This document shows, piece by piece, positions 44,458 to 59,626 of a DNA stretch of 64,000 nucleotides. Origin of the DNA: Brenneria izadpanahii (GTDB lineage: Bacteria > Pseudomonadota > Gammaproteobacteria > Enterobacterales > Enterobacteriaceae); assembly GCF_017569925.1 (NCBI RefSeq), contig NZ_CP050854.1, positions 868,001 through 932,000 of the forward strand. The letters are read 5' to 3'. The notes under the pieces are model-generated. The model was not told where the DNA came from and made no database searches. It worked only from the letters and a program-made list of their open reading frames with translations. A program made the translations under genes and the position numbers. Position 1 is the first letter of the stretch; the number at the start of each line of letters is the position of its first letter.

Positions 44458-45303
44458 ATGAAGATAAGGCAGATCCTGAATAATAATGTCGTCAGCGTTT
44501 TGGACGAGCAGGGGCAGGAGCTGATCTTAACCGGTTGCGGGCTGGGCTTTAATTCAAAAAGCGGCCAGCAGGTGGACGAATCACGCATTGAGAAAATATT
44601 TCGTTTACAGGACAACGCCATTTCCGCGCGTTTTAAGGATCTGGTCGATCAGGTATCGCTGGAAGTATTACAGATCACCGACGACATCGTCGAGATGGCG
44701 AAAGCCCAGTTGCAACAAAAACTTAGCGAGGGCATCTATGTCACTTTGGCCGACCATCTTAACTTCGCGCTGCAGTGTCAACAGAACGGCGTCACAATCC
44801 AGAATCCGCTGCAGTGGGAAGTTCGCCATTTTTATAAAGACGAGTACGCGGTAGCTGAAAAAGCGTTGGAACTGGTGTTTGAACAGCTTCAAGTGGTATT
44901 GCCGGAGTCCGAAGCGTGCAGTATTGCGCTGCATATCGTCAATGCTGAATTGAATGACAATATCGGTAATATAAAACAGATTACCCAGCTGATTTATCAG
45001 GTACAGAATATCGTTAAATATTATTTCCGTGTTTCGCTGGATGAATCCGGTTCTAATTATCAGCGTTTTATTACCCATGTTAAATTTTTTGCCCAGCGGG
45101 TGATTGACGGCGCAACGCTGGAAAATGATGATGGCGATTTATTTAATATGGTGCAACAGCGTTATCAAAAAACATTAGGCTGCGTTGAGTATATCAGCGC
45201 TTTTATCAATAAAAATTATCAACACAACATGAGCAATTCGGAGAAACTCTATCTGACCATACATATTGATAATATGATCCATAGTTTACACCATTCCAAA
45301 TAG
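44458..45303 (+). CDS. bglG: BglG/LicT family transcriptional antiterminator
   Basis: 281 residues. An N-terminal RNA-binding CAT domain (MKIRQILNNNVVSVLDEQGQ, about 1-55) is followed by two PTS regulation domains with the phosphorylatable histidines in LADHLNFALQ (about 100), SIALHIVNAEL (about 160) and LYLTIHIDNMIH (about 270). It is phosphorylated and controlled by the EIIBCA transporter encoded next. The start is the ATG at 44458, nine bases after AAGGGG; a GTG one codon earlier is possible. It is flanked by RAT sites and is the only such gene in the window, making it the candidate regulator of the distant GH30 and GH3 leaders. Confidence 0.95.
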   Translation: MKIRQILNNNVVSVLDEQGQELILTGCGLGFNSKSGQQVDESRIEKIFRLQDNAISARFKDLVDQVSLEVLQITDDIVEMAKAQLQQKLSEGIYVTLADHLNFALQCQQNGVTIQNPLQWEVRHFYKDEYAVAEKALELVFEQLQVVLPESEACSIALHIVNAELNDNIGNIKQITQLIYQVQNIVKYYFRVSLDESGSNYQRFITHVKFFAQRVIDGATLENDDGDLFNMVQQRYQKTLGCVEYISAFINKNYQHNMSNSEKLYLTIHIDNMIHSLHHSK

Positions 45304-45332
45304 GCTTGTTACTGTTAAATCAGGCAAACCCC
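45303..45332 (+). promoter_or_regulatory. Second RAT site, between bglG and bglF
   Basis: GGCTTGTTACTG-TTAAAT-CAGGCAAACC, overlapping the last base of the bglG stop codon. E. coli bgl also has a second antiterminator here. The hairpin CCGCGGTA/TACCGTGCGG (45348-45370) follows, but a T-run is not obvious, so the matching terminator is weak or lost. Confidence 0.8.
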
Positions 45333-45415
45333 AGAGGAAACAAAGCGCCGCGGTAAATACTACCGTGCGGTTGTTGATGAAATCTTGCGATTTCTTTCTG
45401 GAAAGAGGAATAACC

Positions 45416-48818
<3,403 letters not shown>

Positions 48819-48830
48819 AAAAATAGGCGC

Positions 48831-48859
48831 GCGGCGGGCTGACAACACCTGCCCGCCGC
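48831..48859 (+). terminator. Hairpin between the two GH1 genes
   Basis: GCGGCGGGC (48831-48839) and GCCCGCCGC (48851-48859) form a perfect stem. No T-run follows, so it more likely protects or attenuates the message than fully terminates it. Confidence 0.55.
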
Positions 48860-48882
48860 CTCAATGCTGAATGTGATGATGA

Positions 48883-50289
<1,407 letters not shown>

Positions 50290-50427
50290 CGCCTGGCGTC
50301 AGACATTGAAAGGACGTCATCCCCGCTCAGATCTGTCTTTTAGTCACAATTGTTTATGTGGGTGTAGAGACAGTTTCGTGCGCCAGAAGACTGCCATTTT
50401 CATGCCACCTCGTAGCACGCGCCCGAC

Positions 50428-50455
50428 ATAGGGGGCCCAAACGCCGGCCCCCTAT
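50428..50455. terminator. Hairpin downstream of the bgl operon
   Basis: ATAGGGGGCC (50428-50437) pairs perfectly with GGCCCCCTAT (50446-50455). Likely 3' end structure of the bgl transcript; no T-run. Confidence 0.5.
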
Positions 50456-50467
50456 GAACCCCGGCTT

Positions 50468-50617
50468 CCGGCTAAATTATGCCGCTGCGCGGTGCCTTCG
50501 TCGGTATCAGGCTTAACGGACCGCTTGCGACACGTTCCCGACGTGGCGCAAGCTTTCGCCGCGTCCGTGCGGCTCATCCTAAGCCTGCTATCTCCTCAGC
50601 ATAATTTTTTACGCCGG
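50468..50617. mobile_element. MITE-like repeat element
   Basis: 150 bases with imperfect inverted ends CCGGCTAAATTATGC (50468-50482) and GCATAATTTTTTACGCCGG (50599-50617) and GC-rich internal hairpins (CTTGCGACACGTTCCCGACG region). No ORF. Looks like a non-autonomous element between the bgl operon and the LysR-type gene. Confidence 0.55.
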
Positions 50618-50652
50618 GTAACGGTCAATCCCGCCAGCGCGGATAAACCCCC

Positions 50653-51534
50653 TTACCCCAGAACCTGTTTTTCCGTCAGAAAATCAATAAATACCCGTAC
50701 TTTCGGCAACATATGGCGGCTGCTCGGCCACACGACGGAAAACTTGCCGCCTTCTTTCAGGTAAGAAGACAGTACGGATACCAGTTGGCCGGCGTCCAGA
50801 TAGCGGCGCACGATAAATTCCGGCACATAGGCAATCCCCAGCCCTTGCAGCGTAGCCTGCAACAATGACTCCAGATTATTGCTGCTGAGCGCCAGCGGCA
50901 GCGCTATCGGCGCATCGCTGCGGATATCCCATTCCTGCCACTGGCCGTTCGAGGGAAAGCGGTAACGCAGGCAGGCATGATGCTGCAAGTCCGCCGGGGT
51001 ATGCGGCCGCGGGTTGAGGGCGAAATACGCCGGACTGCCGACAATCGCAAAGCGAAACGGTCCAAGACGGCGCGACATCAGTTGTGAACTGACCAGTTCG
51101 CCGCTGCGGATCGCAATATCAAAGCCTTCGTCAATCACATCGACCATGCGGTCGCTGAAATCAAAATCCAGCTCTACGCCGGGGTAACGCCGCCGGAATT
51201 CCGGCAGGTGCGGCAGCAGCATACGATAGCCAATCGCCGGCGCGGTGATGCGTAATTTACCGCGCGGCACGGCGGATATTCGCACCAGTTCCTGCTCGGC
51301 TTCCTCCACCTGCGCCACAATGTGCTGACAGCGTTCGAAGAACAACTGGCCCTCGTCGGTCAGGCTGATGCGCCGGGTGCTGCGATTGAACAAACGTACG
51401 TTGAGCTTTTCCTCCAGCCGCGCCACGCTTTTGCCGACCGCCGAGGCGGAAATGCCCATTCGTTCGGCCGCAGCGGCAAAGCTGTGGCTTTGGGCCGCTC
51501 GCACAAACGCCAGTAATCCATTGAGATTATCCAT
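50653..51534 (-). CDS. LysR-family transcriptional regulator
   Basis: 293 residues. N-terminal HTH FAAAAERMGISASAVGKSVA (about 19-38) and effector domain starting GKLRITAPAIGYRMLLPHLP. It belongs to the large group of LysR proteins (CrgA-like) that often control a divergent exporter. Divergent from an MFS drug exporter gene with 120 bases between; likely its regulator. Ligand unknown. Confidence 0.92.
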   Translation of the reverse strand: MDNLNGLLAFVRAAQSHSFAAAAERMGISASAVGKSVARLEEKLNVRLFNRSTRRISLTDEGQLFFERCQHIVAQVEEAEQELVRISAVPRGKLRITAPAIGYRMLLPHLPEFRRRYPGVELDFDFSDRMVDVIDEGFDIAIRSGELVSSQLMSRRLGPFRFAIVGSPAYFALNPRPHTPADLQHHACLRYRFPSNGQWQEWDIRSDAPIALPLALSSNNLESLLQATLQGLGIAYVPEFIVRRYLDAGQLVSVLSSYLKEGGKFSVVWPSSRHMLPKVRVFIDFLTEKQVLG

Positions 51535-51654
51535 GGTTCTTTCTCTGTCTATTAGAGCGTTTTAGTCCTTAATCATCGGACATTAAGCCTGTTTCCGCCA
51601 TATTGCCGACATTTTATCATTTTTAGCTCATGTTATTTATTCAGGGAAAAGCCT

Positions 51655-53187
51655 ATGCAACCTTCATCCACTTATCCGGCGGGCAGTCTTCGCGTCCTGA
51701 TAACCGTGTGTCTGGCCGGTCTGATCCTGCCAATCAACTTCGTCAGCGGCGCCGTCGCCACGCCGGCTATCGCTCATGAGCTAGGCGGCAGCGCACAGGC
51801 GCTAAGCTGGATCACCAATGCCTTTATGCTCAGCTTTGGCTGCTTCCTGATGGCCGCCGGTACGCTGGCCGATGAATTCGGCAGAAAAAGGGTGTTTATC
51901 AGCGGCGTGGCGCTGTTCGCCCTGCTGTCTTTATTGCAGGCTTTCAGCAACAGTCTGTTGTGGATCGACCTCCTGCGTGCGGCTCAGGGCGTTGCCGCCG
52001 CCGCCGCTCTGGCCGGCGGATCCGCGGCGCTGGCGCAGGAGTTCGAGGGCCATGCGCGAACCCGCGCTTTTAGTCTGCTCGGTGGCAGCTTTGGCATCGG
52101 ACTGGCGTTCGGCCCCTTGCTTGCCGGCGTTTTGATCGCCCATTTTGGCTGGCGCGCGGTATTCTTCACCGCCACGCTGATTGCCGCGCTTTCTCTGCTG
52201 ACCGGCGCCGCGAAAATGCGGGAAACGCGCAACCCGCAGGCGTCGGGGATCGACTGGCCGGGAACCCTCTCGTTTACCGCGATGCTGGCGCTGCTAACCT
52301 GGGCGCTGATGGCGATCCCCCAACAGGGGTTGCGGAGCGTGATGGTGCTGTCGCTGCTGGCGGGATCCGCCTTATTACTGGGCGTGTTTATCCAGGTGGA
52401 ACGGCGCGTGGCCCATCCGATGCTGGATCTCTCGCTGTTCCGCTTTTCGCGTTTTATCGGCGTGCAGGCGCTGCCGCTGGCGACGGGCTTTTGTTTTGTG
52501 GTGTTGCTGGTGCTGTTGCCGATGCTGTTTATCGGCGTCGCCGGATTGAGCGAAGCGCGCGCCGGGCTAATGATGATGGCGTTATCGCTGCCGATGCTGA
52601 TTGTCCCCTTGCTGGCCGCCTGGCTAACGCGCTGGGTATCGCCCGGAACCCTGTGTACCGCCGGGCTGGCGATCGCGGCGCTAGGGCTTGGCTGGCTGAG
52701 CCTGGCGGTGAAGGCGTGGAACGTGCCGGGAATGATTGCGCCGATGCTGGTTATCGGCATAGGCACCGGACTGCCGTGGGGATTGATGGACGGGCTATCG
52801 GTCAGCGTGGTGCCGACATCGCGGGCCGGTATGGCGACCGGGATTTTCAGCACCACTCGCGTGGCGGGGGAAGGGATTGCGCTGGCGATGGTGGGCGCGA
52901 TCCTGGCTTCCTTTACCCATACGGCGCTGGCGGCACGTTTCGTCAGCGGCGATATCAGCCAGGCGGCGCAGCGTCTGGCGACGGGCGACATGCTACAGAC
53001 GCAGCGCCTGTTGCCGCAGGCCGGTACGGCGCAGCTTCAGCAACTTTACGCCGCCGCCCTGCATCCCTTGCTGTTATGTCTGATGGCGATCACGCTGCTG
53101 TCCGCGCTGGTGGTGTTTTTCTCGCTACGCGGGCGTGAACCCCGTCCAGAGACCTCGGCGTCATGTCAAAAGGATCCGTCGCCCTAG
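51655..53187 (+). CDS. MFS multidrug exporter, DHA2 (14-span) family
   Basis: 510 residues with about 14 hydrophobic segments. Family motifs: ADEFGRKRVFISG (motif A, about 72-84), WITNAFMLSFG (motif 1, about 51) and GGSFGIGLAFGPLLAGVL (motif C, about 143-160). A proton-driven exporter of toxic compounds in the inner membrane. No membrane fusion protein gene is present, so it would act alone. Paired with the divergent LysR-type regulator. Confidence 0.92.
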   Translation: MQPSSTYPAGSLRVLITVCLAGLILPINFVSGAVATPAIAHELGGSAQALSWITNAFMLSFGCFLMAAGTLADEFGRKRVFISGVALFALLSLLQAFSNSLLWIDLLRAAQGVAAAAALAGGSAALAQEFEGHARTRAFSLLGGSFGIGLAFGPLLAGVLIAHFGWRAVFFTATLIAALSLLTGAAKMRETRNPQASGIDWPGTLSFTAMLALLTWALMAIPQQGLRSVMVLSLLAGSALLLGVFIQVERRVAHPMLDLSLFRFSRFIGVQALPLATGFCFVVLLVLLPMLFIGVAGLSEARAGLMMMALSLPMLIVPLLAAWLTRWVSPGTLCTAGLAIAALGLGWLSLAVKAWNVPGMIAPMLVIGIGTGLPWGLMDGLSVSVVPTSRAGMATGIFSTTRVAGEGIALAMVGAILASFTHTALAARFVSGDISQAAQRLATGDMLQTQRLLPQAGTAQLQQLYAAALHPLLLCLMAITLLSALVVFFSLRGREPRPETSASCQKDPSP

Positions 53188-53422
53188 CCAGTCCAGAAAC
53201 CCCGTCCTGCTGCGGCAAACCGGTTTCTCCGGCCTGCCGCACGCCTGCGTGTCGCTATCTGTCGCATCAGGCTCCGTTCTTTCATAATTCCATTCCGGCG
53301 CTGGAAAATACGAACTATCCTAATAAGTTACGATATCGGACGCCATATTCGGTTATTCTGGCGATAAGCAGACCCCTATAGTATTTTGAACGCAGATATT
53401 CATCGGGCTATTAGGAGAAAGC

Positions 53423-55579
53423 ATGATTTATACCCTGTTGCGTTGGGTGCTCAGGCGACTGTACCGCATACGGATTGAAGGCGACGGTCGTAATTTTCAG
53501 CAGTCTAAACTGCTGATTACCCCTAACCACGTATCCTTTCTGGACGGCGCGCTGCTGGCGCTGTTTCTACCGATCAAACCGGTATTTGCGGTTTATTCCA
53601 CGATTACCGATCGCTGGTTTATGCGCTGGCTGAAGCCCTACATTGATTTTGTGCCGTTGGACCCGACCAAACCGCTTGCCATCAAGGGATTGATCAAGGT
53701 GATTGAGAGCGGCCGCCCGGTGGTGGTGTTCCCGGAAGGCCGTATCACCGTGACCGGTTCGCTGATGAAAATCTATAGCGGCGCCGCGTTTGTAGCGGCG
53801 AAATCCGGCGCGACCATTATTCCCGTGCGGCTGGACGGCGCGGAATTCACCCCGTTCGGGCGTCTGGCCGGCGTCTTTAAGCGCCGCTGGTTTCCGCAGA
53901 TCACCATAAAATATCTGCCGCCCGCCACGCTGCCGATGCCGGAAGCCAACAGCGCCAGGGAGCGCCGCATTCTGGCGGGAGAGCATCTGCATCAGATCAT
54001 GATGCACGCCCGTATGGCGAGCCGCCCGCAACACACGCTGTATCAGGCCTTTCTGGCCGCGCAGACCCGCTACGGTCGCCGTTCCGGCTCTATTTCGGAT
54101 ATTTCGTTTAAAGAGGACAGCTATCAGGGATTACTGAAAAAGTCGCTGGGCGTATCGCGCATCTTGCAGCGCTTTACCTGCGAGGGGGAGCACGTCGGCA
54201 TGCTATTGCCGAACGCCACGATTACGGCGGCGGCGATCTTGGGGGCGTCATTGCGTAACCGGGTGCCGGCGATGCTGAACTACACCGCCGGGGCGAAAGG
54301 GTTGCAAAGCGCCATGAAAGCCGCCGCGATTAGAACCATTGTGACGTCCCGCCAGTTTCTGGAAAAGGGCAAGCTGACCGAGTTGCCGAAGCAGGTCAGC
54401 GATGCCAACTGGGTCTATCTGGAAGATTTGAAAGATACCGTCACGCTGGCCGATAAGCTGTGGATCCTGTTTCATCTGCTGTTCCCCGCCCAGGCCATGC
54501 TGGCGCAGCGGCCTGACGACGCGGCGATGATTCTGTTTACTTCCGGTTCCGAAGGGAGTCCGAAAGGCGTGGTGCATTCCCATGACAGTCTGCTGGCGAA
54601 CGTTGAACAAATCCGTACCGTGGCGGATTTCACGCCGCGCGACCGTTTCATGTCGGCGCTGCCGCTGTTTCATGCCTTTGGTTTGACCGTGGGGTTGCTG
54701 ACGCCGCTGATGACCGGCGCACGGGTGTTCCTGTATCCCAGTCCGCTGCATTACCGCATCGTACCGGAGCTGGTGTACGACCAGAACTGCACCGTGCTGT
54801 TCGGCACCTCCACTTTTCTGGGGCACTACGCGCGCTTTGCCCATCCGTATGACTTCGCCCGCCTGCGCTACGTGGTGGCCGGAGCGGAAAAACTGTCGGA
54901 GGGCACGCGTCAAATCTGGCAGGACAAATTCGGCATTCGCATTTTGGAAGGCTATGGCGTCACGGAGTGCGCGCCGGTGGTGGCGATTAACGTGCCGATG
55001 GCGGCGAAAATCCATACCGTCGGACAATTGCTGCCGGAGATGGAATCGCGGCTGATGACGGTGCCGGGCATTGAGCGCGGCGGACGTTTGCAACTGCGCG
55101 GGCCGAATATCATGAAAGGCTATCTGCGCGTTGAGCGTCCCGGCGTGCTGGAAACGCCGGCGGCGGAAAATGAGCAGGGCGAGCTACAGGCCGGCTGGTA
55201 CGATACCGGCGATATTGTCGAACTGGATGAAAAAGGCTTCTGTACCATCATCGGCCGGGTAAAACGCTTCGCCAAACTGGCCGGCGAGATGGTGTCGCTG
55301 GAGAGCGTCGAACAACTGGCGCTAAGCGTGTCGCCGCAGGCGCAGCACGCCGCCAGCGCCAGGAGCGACAGCAGTAAAGGGGAAGCGCTGGTGCTGTTTA
55401 CCACCGATAGCCAGTTAACCCGCGATCGCCTGTCCGCTCAGGCGCGCAGCAGCGGCGTGCCTGAACTGGCGGTGCCGCGCGATATCCGCTATGTGAAAGC
55501 ATTACCGTTACTCGGCAGCGGCAAACCCGATTTTGTCACGCTGCGCGAGATGGCCGAACAACCGGAGCAGGTAGAATGA
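53423..55579 (+). CDS. aas: Bifunctional acyl-ACP synthetase / 2-acyl-GPE acyltransferase
   Basis: 718 residues. The N-terminal acyltransferase domain (about 1-190) has NHVSFLDG and [11 protein letters not shown]; the C-terminal AMP-binding domain has [16 protein letters not shown] (about 372-387) and [14 protein letters not shown]. It reacylates lysophosphatidylethanolamine brought in by LplT. Ends in an ATGA overlap with lplT. In E. coli aas is next to omrA/B and lysA; here the bgl operon and the exporter pair intervene. Confidence 0.97.
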   Translation: MIYTLLRWVLRRLYRIRIEGDGRNFQQSKLLITPNHVSFLDGALLALFLPIKPVFAVYSTITDRWFMRWLKPYIDFVPLDPTKPLAIKGLIKVIESGRPVVVFPEGRITVTGSLMKIYSGAAFVAAKSGATIIPVRLDGAEFTPFGRLAGVFKRRWFPQITIKYLPPATLPMPEANSARERRILAGEHLHQIMMHARMASRPQHTLYQAFLAAQTRYGRRSGSISDISFKEDSYQGLLKKSLGVSRILQRFTCEGEHVGMLLPNATITAAAILGASLRNRVPAMLNYTAGAKGLQSAMKAAAIRTIVTSRQFLEKGKLTELPKQVSDANWVYLEDLKDTVTLADKLWILFHLLFPAQAMLAQRPDDAAMILFTSGSEGSPKGVVHSHDSLLANVEQIRTVADFTPRDRFMSALPLFHAFGLTVGLLTPLMTGARVFLYPSPLHYRIVPELVYDQNCTVLFGTSTFLGHYARFAHPYDFARLRYVVAGAEKLSEGTRQIWQDKFGIRILEGYGVTECAPVVAINVPMAAKIHTVGQLLPEMESRLMTVPGIERGGRLQLRGPNIMKGYLRVERPGVLETPAAENEQGELQAGWYDTGDIVELDEKGFCTIIGRVKRFAKLAGEMVSLESVEQLALSVSPQAQHAASARSDSSKGEALVLFTTDSQLTRDRLSAQARSSGVPELAVPRDIRYVKALPLLGSGKPDFVTLREMAEQPEQVE

Positions 55580-56787
55580 ATCAGACGCCACAACCTGAAA
55601 CGCGGCTGCTGTCGCGCGGCATGAACGCCGTCATCATCGCGCAGTTTTTTTCCGCGTTTGGCGACAACGCGCTGTTATTCGCCACGCTGGCGCTGATCAA
55701 AGTGTTGGTCTATCCCGACTGGAGCCAGCCGTTTCTGCAAATGGGCTTCGTGGCCGCTTACATCATTCTGGCGCCGTTTGTCGGCCAGGTGGCGGATAGT
55801 TACGCCAAAGGCCGGGTGATGATGTTTGCCAACGGCCTGAAGTTACTGGGGGCGCTGGTTATCTTTATCGGCGGTAATCCGTTTCTGGGTTATACGCTGG
55901 TGGGCGTGGGGGCGGCGGCCTATTCGCCGGCCAAATACGGCATTCTGGGGGAGATCACCCACGGCGGCCAGTTGGTGAAAGCCAACGGTCTGATGGAGGC
56001 CTCGACCATTGCCGCGATCCTCACCGGATCGGTGGCGGGGGGCGTGCTGGCGGACTGGAACCTGAACGCGGCGCTGGCCATCTGCGCGGTGGCCTACGGC
56101 ATCGCGCTGGGATCGAACATGCTGATCCCCCGCTTGAAGGCGGCGCGTCCCGGTCAGTCCTGGAGACCGGCCCGCATGACGCGCAGTTTCTTTTCGTCCT
56201 GCCGGGTGCTATGGCGCGATGGCGAAACCCGCTTTTCGCTGCTCGGCACCAGTATGTTCTGGGGAGCCGGGGTAACGCTGCGCTTTCTGCTGGTGCTGTG
56301 GGTGCCGCTGGCGCTGGGCATAACCGATAACGCCACCCCGACGTTGCTCAATGCGATGGTGGCGGTGGGGATCGTGTTGGGCGCCGGCGCCGCCGCCAAA
56401 CTGGTGACGCTGAAAAACGTGCGGCGCTGTTTGCCCGCCGGCGTGCTGATCGGCGTGGCGGTGGTGATTTTTACCCTTCAGCACAATCTGATCGGCGCCT
56501 ATGCGCTGCTGGTTTTGCTTGGCGCGCTGGGCGGTTTTTTCATCGTGCCGCTGAATGCGCTGTTGCAGGATCGGGGCAAGGAGAGCGTCGGCGCGGGCAA
56601 TGCCATCGCCGTGCAGAATCTGGGGGAGAACGCGGCGATGCTGCTGATGCTGGGGCTCTATTCGCTGGTGGTGAAACTCGGCGTATCGGTTATCGCTATC
56701 GGTATTGGCTTCGGCGCATTATTCGCGTTCGCCATCGGACTATTGTGGCTATGGCTGATTTTCGCCAACCGCCGGGCGCGTTTATAA
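55576..56787 (+). CDS. lplT: Lysophospholipid transporter LplT
   Basis: 403 residues, MFS fold with about 12 spans, start [25 protein letters not shown] (written in two parts) typical of LplT. It flips lysophosphatidylethanolamine across the inner membrane to Aas. Translationally coupled with aas by a four-base overlap. Confidence 0.96.
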   Translation: MNQTPQPETRLLSRGMNAVIIAQFFSAFGDNALLFATLALIKVLVYPDWSQPFLQMGFVAAYIILAPFVGQVADSYAKGRVMMFANGLKLLGALVIFIGGNPFLGYTLVGVGAAAYSPAKYGILGEITHGGQLVKANGLMEASTIAAILTGSVAGGVLADWNLNAALAICAVAYGIALGSNMLIPRLKAARPGQSWRPARMTRSFFSSCRVLWRDGETRFSLLGTSMFWGAGVTLRFLLVLWVPLALGITDNATPTLLNAMVAVGIVLGAGAAAKLVTLKNVRRCLPAGVLIGVAVVIFTLQHNLIGAYALLVLLGALGGFFIVPLNALLQDRGKESVGAGNAIAVQNLGENAAMLLMLGLYSLVVKLGVSVIAIGIGFGALFAFAIGLLWLWLIFANRRARL

Positions 56788-56861
56788 ACACGCATGCCGC
56801 GGCGCGTTGCTTAAGCGAACGGCATAAGCCGCGACTTTGATGACAAGCCTCCCGGTTCTAA

Positions 56862-56956
56862 CCTCACCCCAACCCTCCCCTTGCCAGGGGAGGGAGCAAA
56901 TCCGGCGATTTTAATGCGCGAGCGCCTCCTCCCGACAAAGGGGCAGGGCGGGGTGA
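56862..56956. repeat. GC-rich palindromic repeat between lplT and elaA
   Basis: CTCACCCCAACCCTCCCC and CAGGGGAGGG form an inner hairpin at the left; CCTCCTCCC and AGGGGCAGGG, ending GCGGGGTGA, do the same at the right, so the ends are inverted to each other. It resembles the common CTCACCCC...GGGGTGAG type of intergenic repeat. Nearby ACTTTGTCAGC (56980 on) recalls the end of the element at 33816. Confidence 0.6.
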
Positions 56957-57051
56957 ATTAATGGCGAGGCTTCGAACTTTGTCAGCAATCTGACGGCCTA
57001 AGCCGTTAGGATAAGCGAATGTATTGAAATGACGGCGGGATAGAGGCGGGT

Positions 57052-57507
57052 ATGAATCTGATATGGCATGACTGGCGGGTCGATGACCTGAATGTTTATT
57101 CGCTGCATGACATTCTGGCGTTACGCAACAAGGTATTTATCGTTGAGCAAAACTGTCCTTATCAGGATCTCGACGGCCGGGATCTGGCCGACGGCAACCA
57201 TCATATTACGGCCTATCATAACGGCAGGCTGGCGGCTTATGCGCGGCTGCTGGCGCCTTCTCCGGCCAAGGATGCCGTCACCATCGGCCGGGTAATCGTC
57301 GCGCCTGACGTCAGGGGGATGCATCTGGGACATCAGCTGTTGGAGCATGCGCTGATGGCCTGCGCCCGCCACTGGCCGCACAAGCCGCTTTATCTCTCCG
57401 CGCAGGCGCACTTGCAGGATTTTTACGCCGGTTTCGGTTTCGTCGCCACCGGCGATGTATATGACGAAGACGGTATCCCGCATATTGATATGCGCAATAC
57501 CGTTTAG
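57052..57507 (+). CDS. elaA: ElaA family N-acetyltransferase
   Basis: 151 residues, GNAT fold. ALRNKVFIVEQNCPYQDLDG (about 23-42) is the ElaA signature; VIVAPDVRGMHLGHQLLEHA is the acetyl-CoA binding loop, and FYAGFGFV the C-terminal motif. Substrate unknown. Convergent with the GH3 gene. Confidence 0.93.
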   Translation: MNLIWHDWRVDDLNVYSLHDILALRNKVFIVEQNCPYQDLDGRDLADGNHHITAYHNGRLAAYARLLAPSPAKDAVTIGRVIVAPDVRGMHLGHQLLEHALMACARHWPHKPLYLSAQAHLQDFYAGFGFVATGDVYDEDGIPHIDMRNTV

Positions 57508-57534
57508 GTTCGCGTGTTGTTTTATGGCCGAGTC

Positions 57535-59484
57535 TTATCGCAGTCCGAATCCCGAAAAATAGAGCGGCGCCGGCGAATCGTGGGGCACATCGCCGCGCTG
57601 TTGCTCCACCGCCTCCATTGATGAGGGCAGCTCGAACGGCAGCCGGGCGGTATAGACCCTGTCGTCCAGCAGCGAGCGCAGCAGCACCTCGTCGCGGACG
57701 CCGAAATTCCCCAGCAGCACGGCGGCCTTATCCTCAATCGCGGTCAGGATCGCCGGACGGTCAAGATAGACGGTCACCACCGTAGGCACGCGACGGGCCG
57801 CGGCGAGGATCGCCCGGTACTGCGGATCGTTCGGCTTGAAGTCCAGCGCGCCCTCGTGGTACATGGCGCCGAAGAAAAAGTTCTTATGCGGCTGTTCATA
57901 AGGGGCGTTGACGCGCACCAGCGCCACCTCCGCCTGTTCCGGGCGATCGACGACCGTCAGACCGGCGTCCTGCGCCGCTTTGCGGCTCATCCCCCAAACA
58001 TAGACCTTGGCGCCTGGCTTCAGCGGCAGTACGCCATCCCGTTTTTTCAACAGCACCAGCGAGTCGTACTGCGCCCGATCCGCCTGCCTCTTCGCCTCCC
58101 CATCGTTCAGCACCCGCTCCGCCTGTTGCGGATCGACAAACGGCGCCTCGAACTGGCCTAACAGGAATTTCTGTTCCAGGATGCGCAGCACCGATTGGTC
58201 AATGCGCGCCTCCTTCAGCTTGCCCTCGCGCACGGCCTGCACGATGATCGACGAGTCGTCCACGCCGCCGAATTGATCCACACCGGCCTCGACGGCCTTA
58301 ATGAAGCGCTCCGCCACCGACAGGCGCTCCACGCCCCAGGGGATGCCGATGTCCACGCCGGGTTTTTCACCGGGCGGATAGCCCGTTACGCAGGTGCCGG
58401 CGCAGTCGGCGGTGATCAGCCAATCGCTGACGATCACCCCGCGAAAACCGTATTCGCCGCGCAGCACGTTCTGTAGCAGGAATTTGTTGAAGCCGGCCCC
58501 CACCTGTTCGATGGCGGTGCCTTTATAAACCGCGTCCTTCAGGATGGGATAGGTCGGCATCACGCCGGCGACACCGGATTCGAACGCGCCGGTGAAAGGA
58601 TAAATATGCTGCTCCAGCGCCTGCGCATCTTTAAACGGCGCGAATCTGCCGTAGTAGTGGTGGCCGTCAAATCCCTTGTCCGATGCGCCGTATCCTACCC
58701 AGTGCTTCACCACCGCGCCGACGCTGGCGCTATTCAACCCCTCGGTTCCGTTCTGCATCCCGGCGACGTAGCCCCGCACCATTTTTCTTACCCGTTCCTT
58801 ATCGTCGCCAAAGGTGCCGTCGATGCGCGACCAGCGCGGCTCCGTAGCCAGATCCGCCACCGGCGACAGCGCCTGGGTGATGCCGACGGAGCGGTACTCC
58901 TGGCGGATGCGGTCGGCGTAATGCCGGATCAGCTCCTCGCTGCCGATGGCGGCCATCCCCGGCGGGGCCGGCCACTGGGAAAAACCGGCGGGCGACGGCG
59001 CGGCGTCTATGGCGTATGTATAGGTATTGCGCGGATCGACGCTGATGGTCAGCGGGATCCCCAGGCGGGAGGCTTCGGCGATCTCCTGCAACAAATTATT
59101 CTGCCGGGCGAACTCCGCGGGCGCGGCCTCGTTCAGACGGGTAATGAGGCTGTTCACCTGTTTCTCCGCCACCAACCGGCGGTTGGCGTCCAGATCGTAG
59201 GCGGCGCCGCGGCCGATGGGATCTCCGGCGGAGGGGGCGGAAGCGTGCATCATCATGCCGGCCTTTTCCGGCAGGGTCATGCGGGACAGCAGATCCCGCG
59301 CCCGCTCTTGCGCCGGCAGACGCCAGTCCTCATAGGGCGATAGCTCGCCGTCGCGGTTCAGATCGCGGAATTGCAGCCCATCCCGCTCGATGATTTTTCC
59401 TTCGCGCCAGGTTAGCGCCGGTTGCGCCATCGCGGCCGGTACGGCGCAGCATAGCATCCCTAACGACAGCATCGTTTTCTTCAT
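57535..59484 (-). CDS. Secreted GH3 family beta-glycosidase
   Basis: 649 residues from the ATG at 59484 (MKKTMLSLGMLCCAVPAAMA), with AGGA seven bases upstream; the longer reading runs through the leader terminator. After the signal peptide comes an EF-hand-like loop DLNRDGELSPYED (about 41-53), unusual at this place. The GH3 barrel has KHWVGYGASDKGFDGHH (about 260) and nucleophile Asp in GVIVSDWLITAD (Asp355). Size and export resemble Erwinia/Dickeya BgxA-type beta-glucosidase/xylosidases. A BglG-type RAT and terminator lie 75-195 bases upstream, implying co-induction with the bgl operon. Confidence 0.9.
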   Translation of the reverse strand: MKKTMLSLGMLCCAVPAAMAQPALTWREGKIIERDGLQFRDLNRDGELSPYEDWRLPAQERARDLLSRMTLPEKAGMMMHASAPSAGDPIGRGAAYDLDANRRLVAEKQVNSLITRLNEAAPAEFARQNNLLQEIAEASRLGIPLTISVDPRNTYTYAIDAAPSPAGFSQWPAPPGMAAIGSEELIRHYADRIRQEYRSVGITQALSPVADLATEPRWSRIDGTFGDDKERVRKMVRGYVAGMQNGTEGLNSASVGAVVKHWVGYGASDKGFDGHHYYGRFAPFKDAQALEQHIYPFTGAFESGVAGVMPTYPILKDAVYKGTAIEQVGAGFNKFLLQNVLRGEYGFRGVIVSDWLITADCAGTCVTGYPPGEKPGVDIGIPWGVERLSVAERFIKAVEAGVDQFGGVDDSSIIVQAVREGKLKEARIDQSVLRILEQKFLLGQFEAPFVDPQQAERVLNDGEAKRQADRAQYDSLVLLKKRDGVLPLKPGAKVYVWGMSRKAAQDAGLTVVDRPEQAEVALVRVNAPYEQPHKNFFFGAMYHEGALDFKPNDPQYRAILAAARRVPTVVTVYLDRPAILTAIEDKAAVLLGNFGVRDEVLLRSLLDDRVYTARLPFELPSSMEAVEQQRGDVPHDSPAPLYFSGFGLR

Positions 59485-59556
59485 ATACCCATCCTTTGTC
59501 TGATAAGCGATAAAAAATTTTCGGCAGAAAAAAACGCCGATTGCGGCGATCCGCCC

Positions 59557-59626
59557 AAAAAAAAACCTAAACGCCGCGACGCATCGTTCCCCGCCGGGGA
59601 GCAATACATCGAGAGGTTTAGGTTTT
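59557..59626 (-). terminator. Leader terminator in front of the GH3 gene
   Basis: On the minus strand AAAACCTAAAC (from 59626) pairs with GTTTAGGTTTT (to 59562) and nine Ts end the structure at 59557. An inner hairpin (TCCCCGCCGGGGA, about 59588-59600) closes the loop. It precedes the start codon by about 75 bases. Confidence 0.85.
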
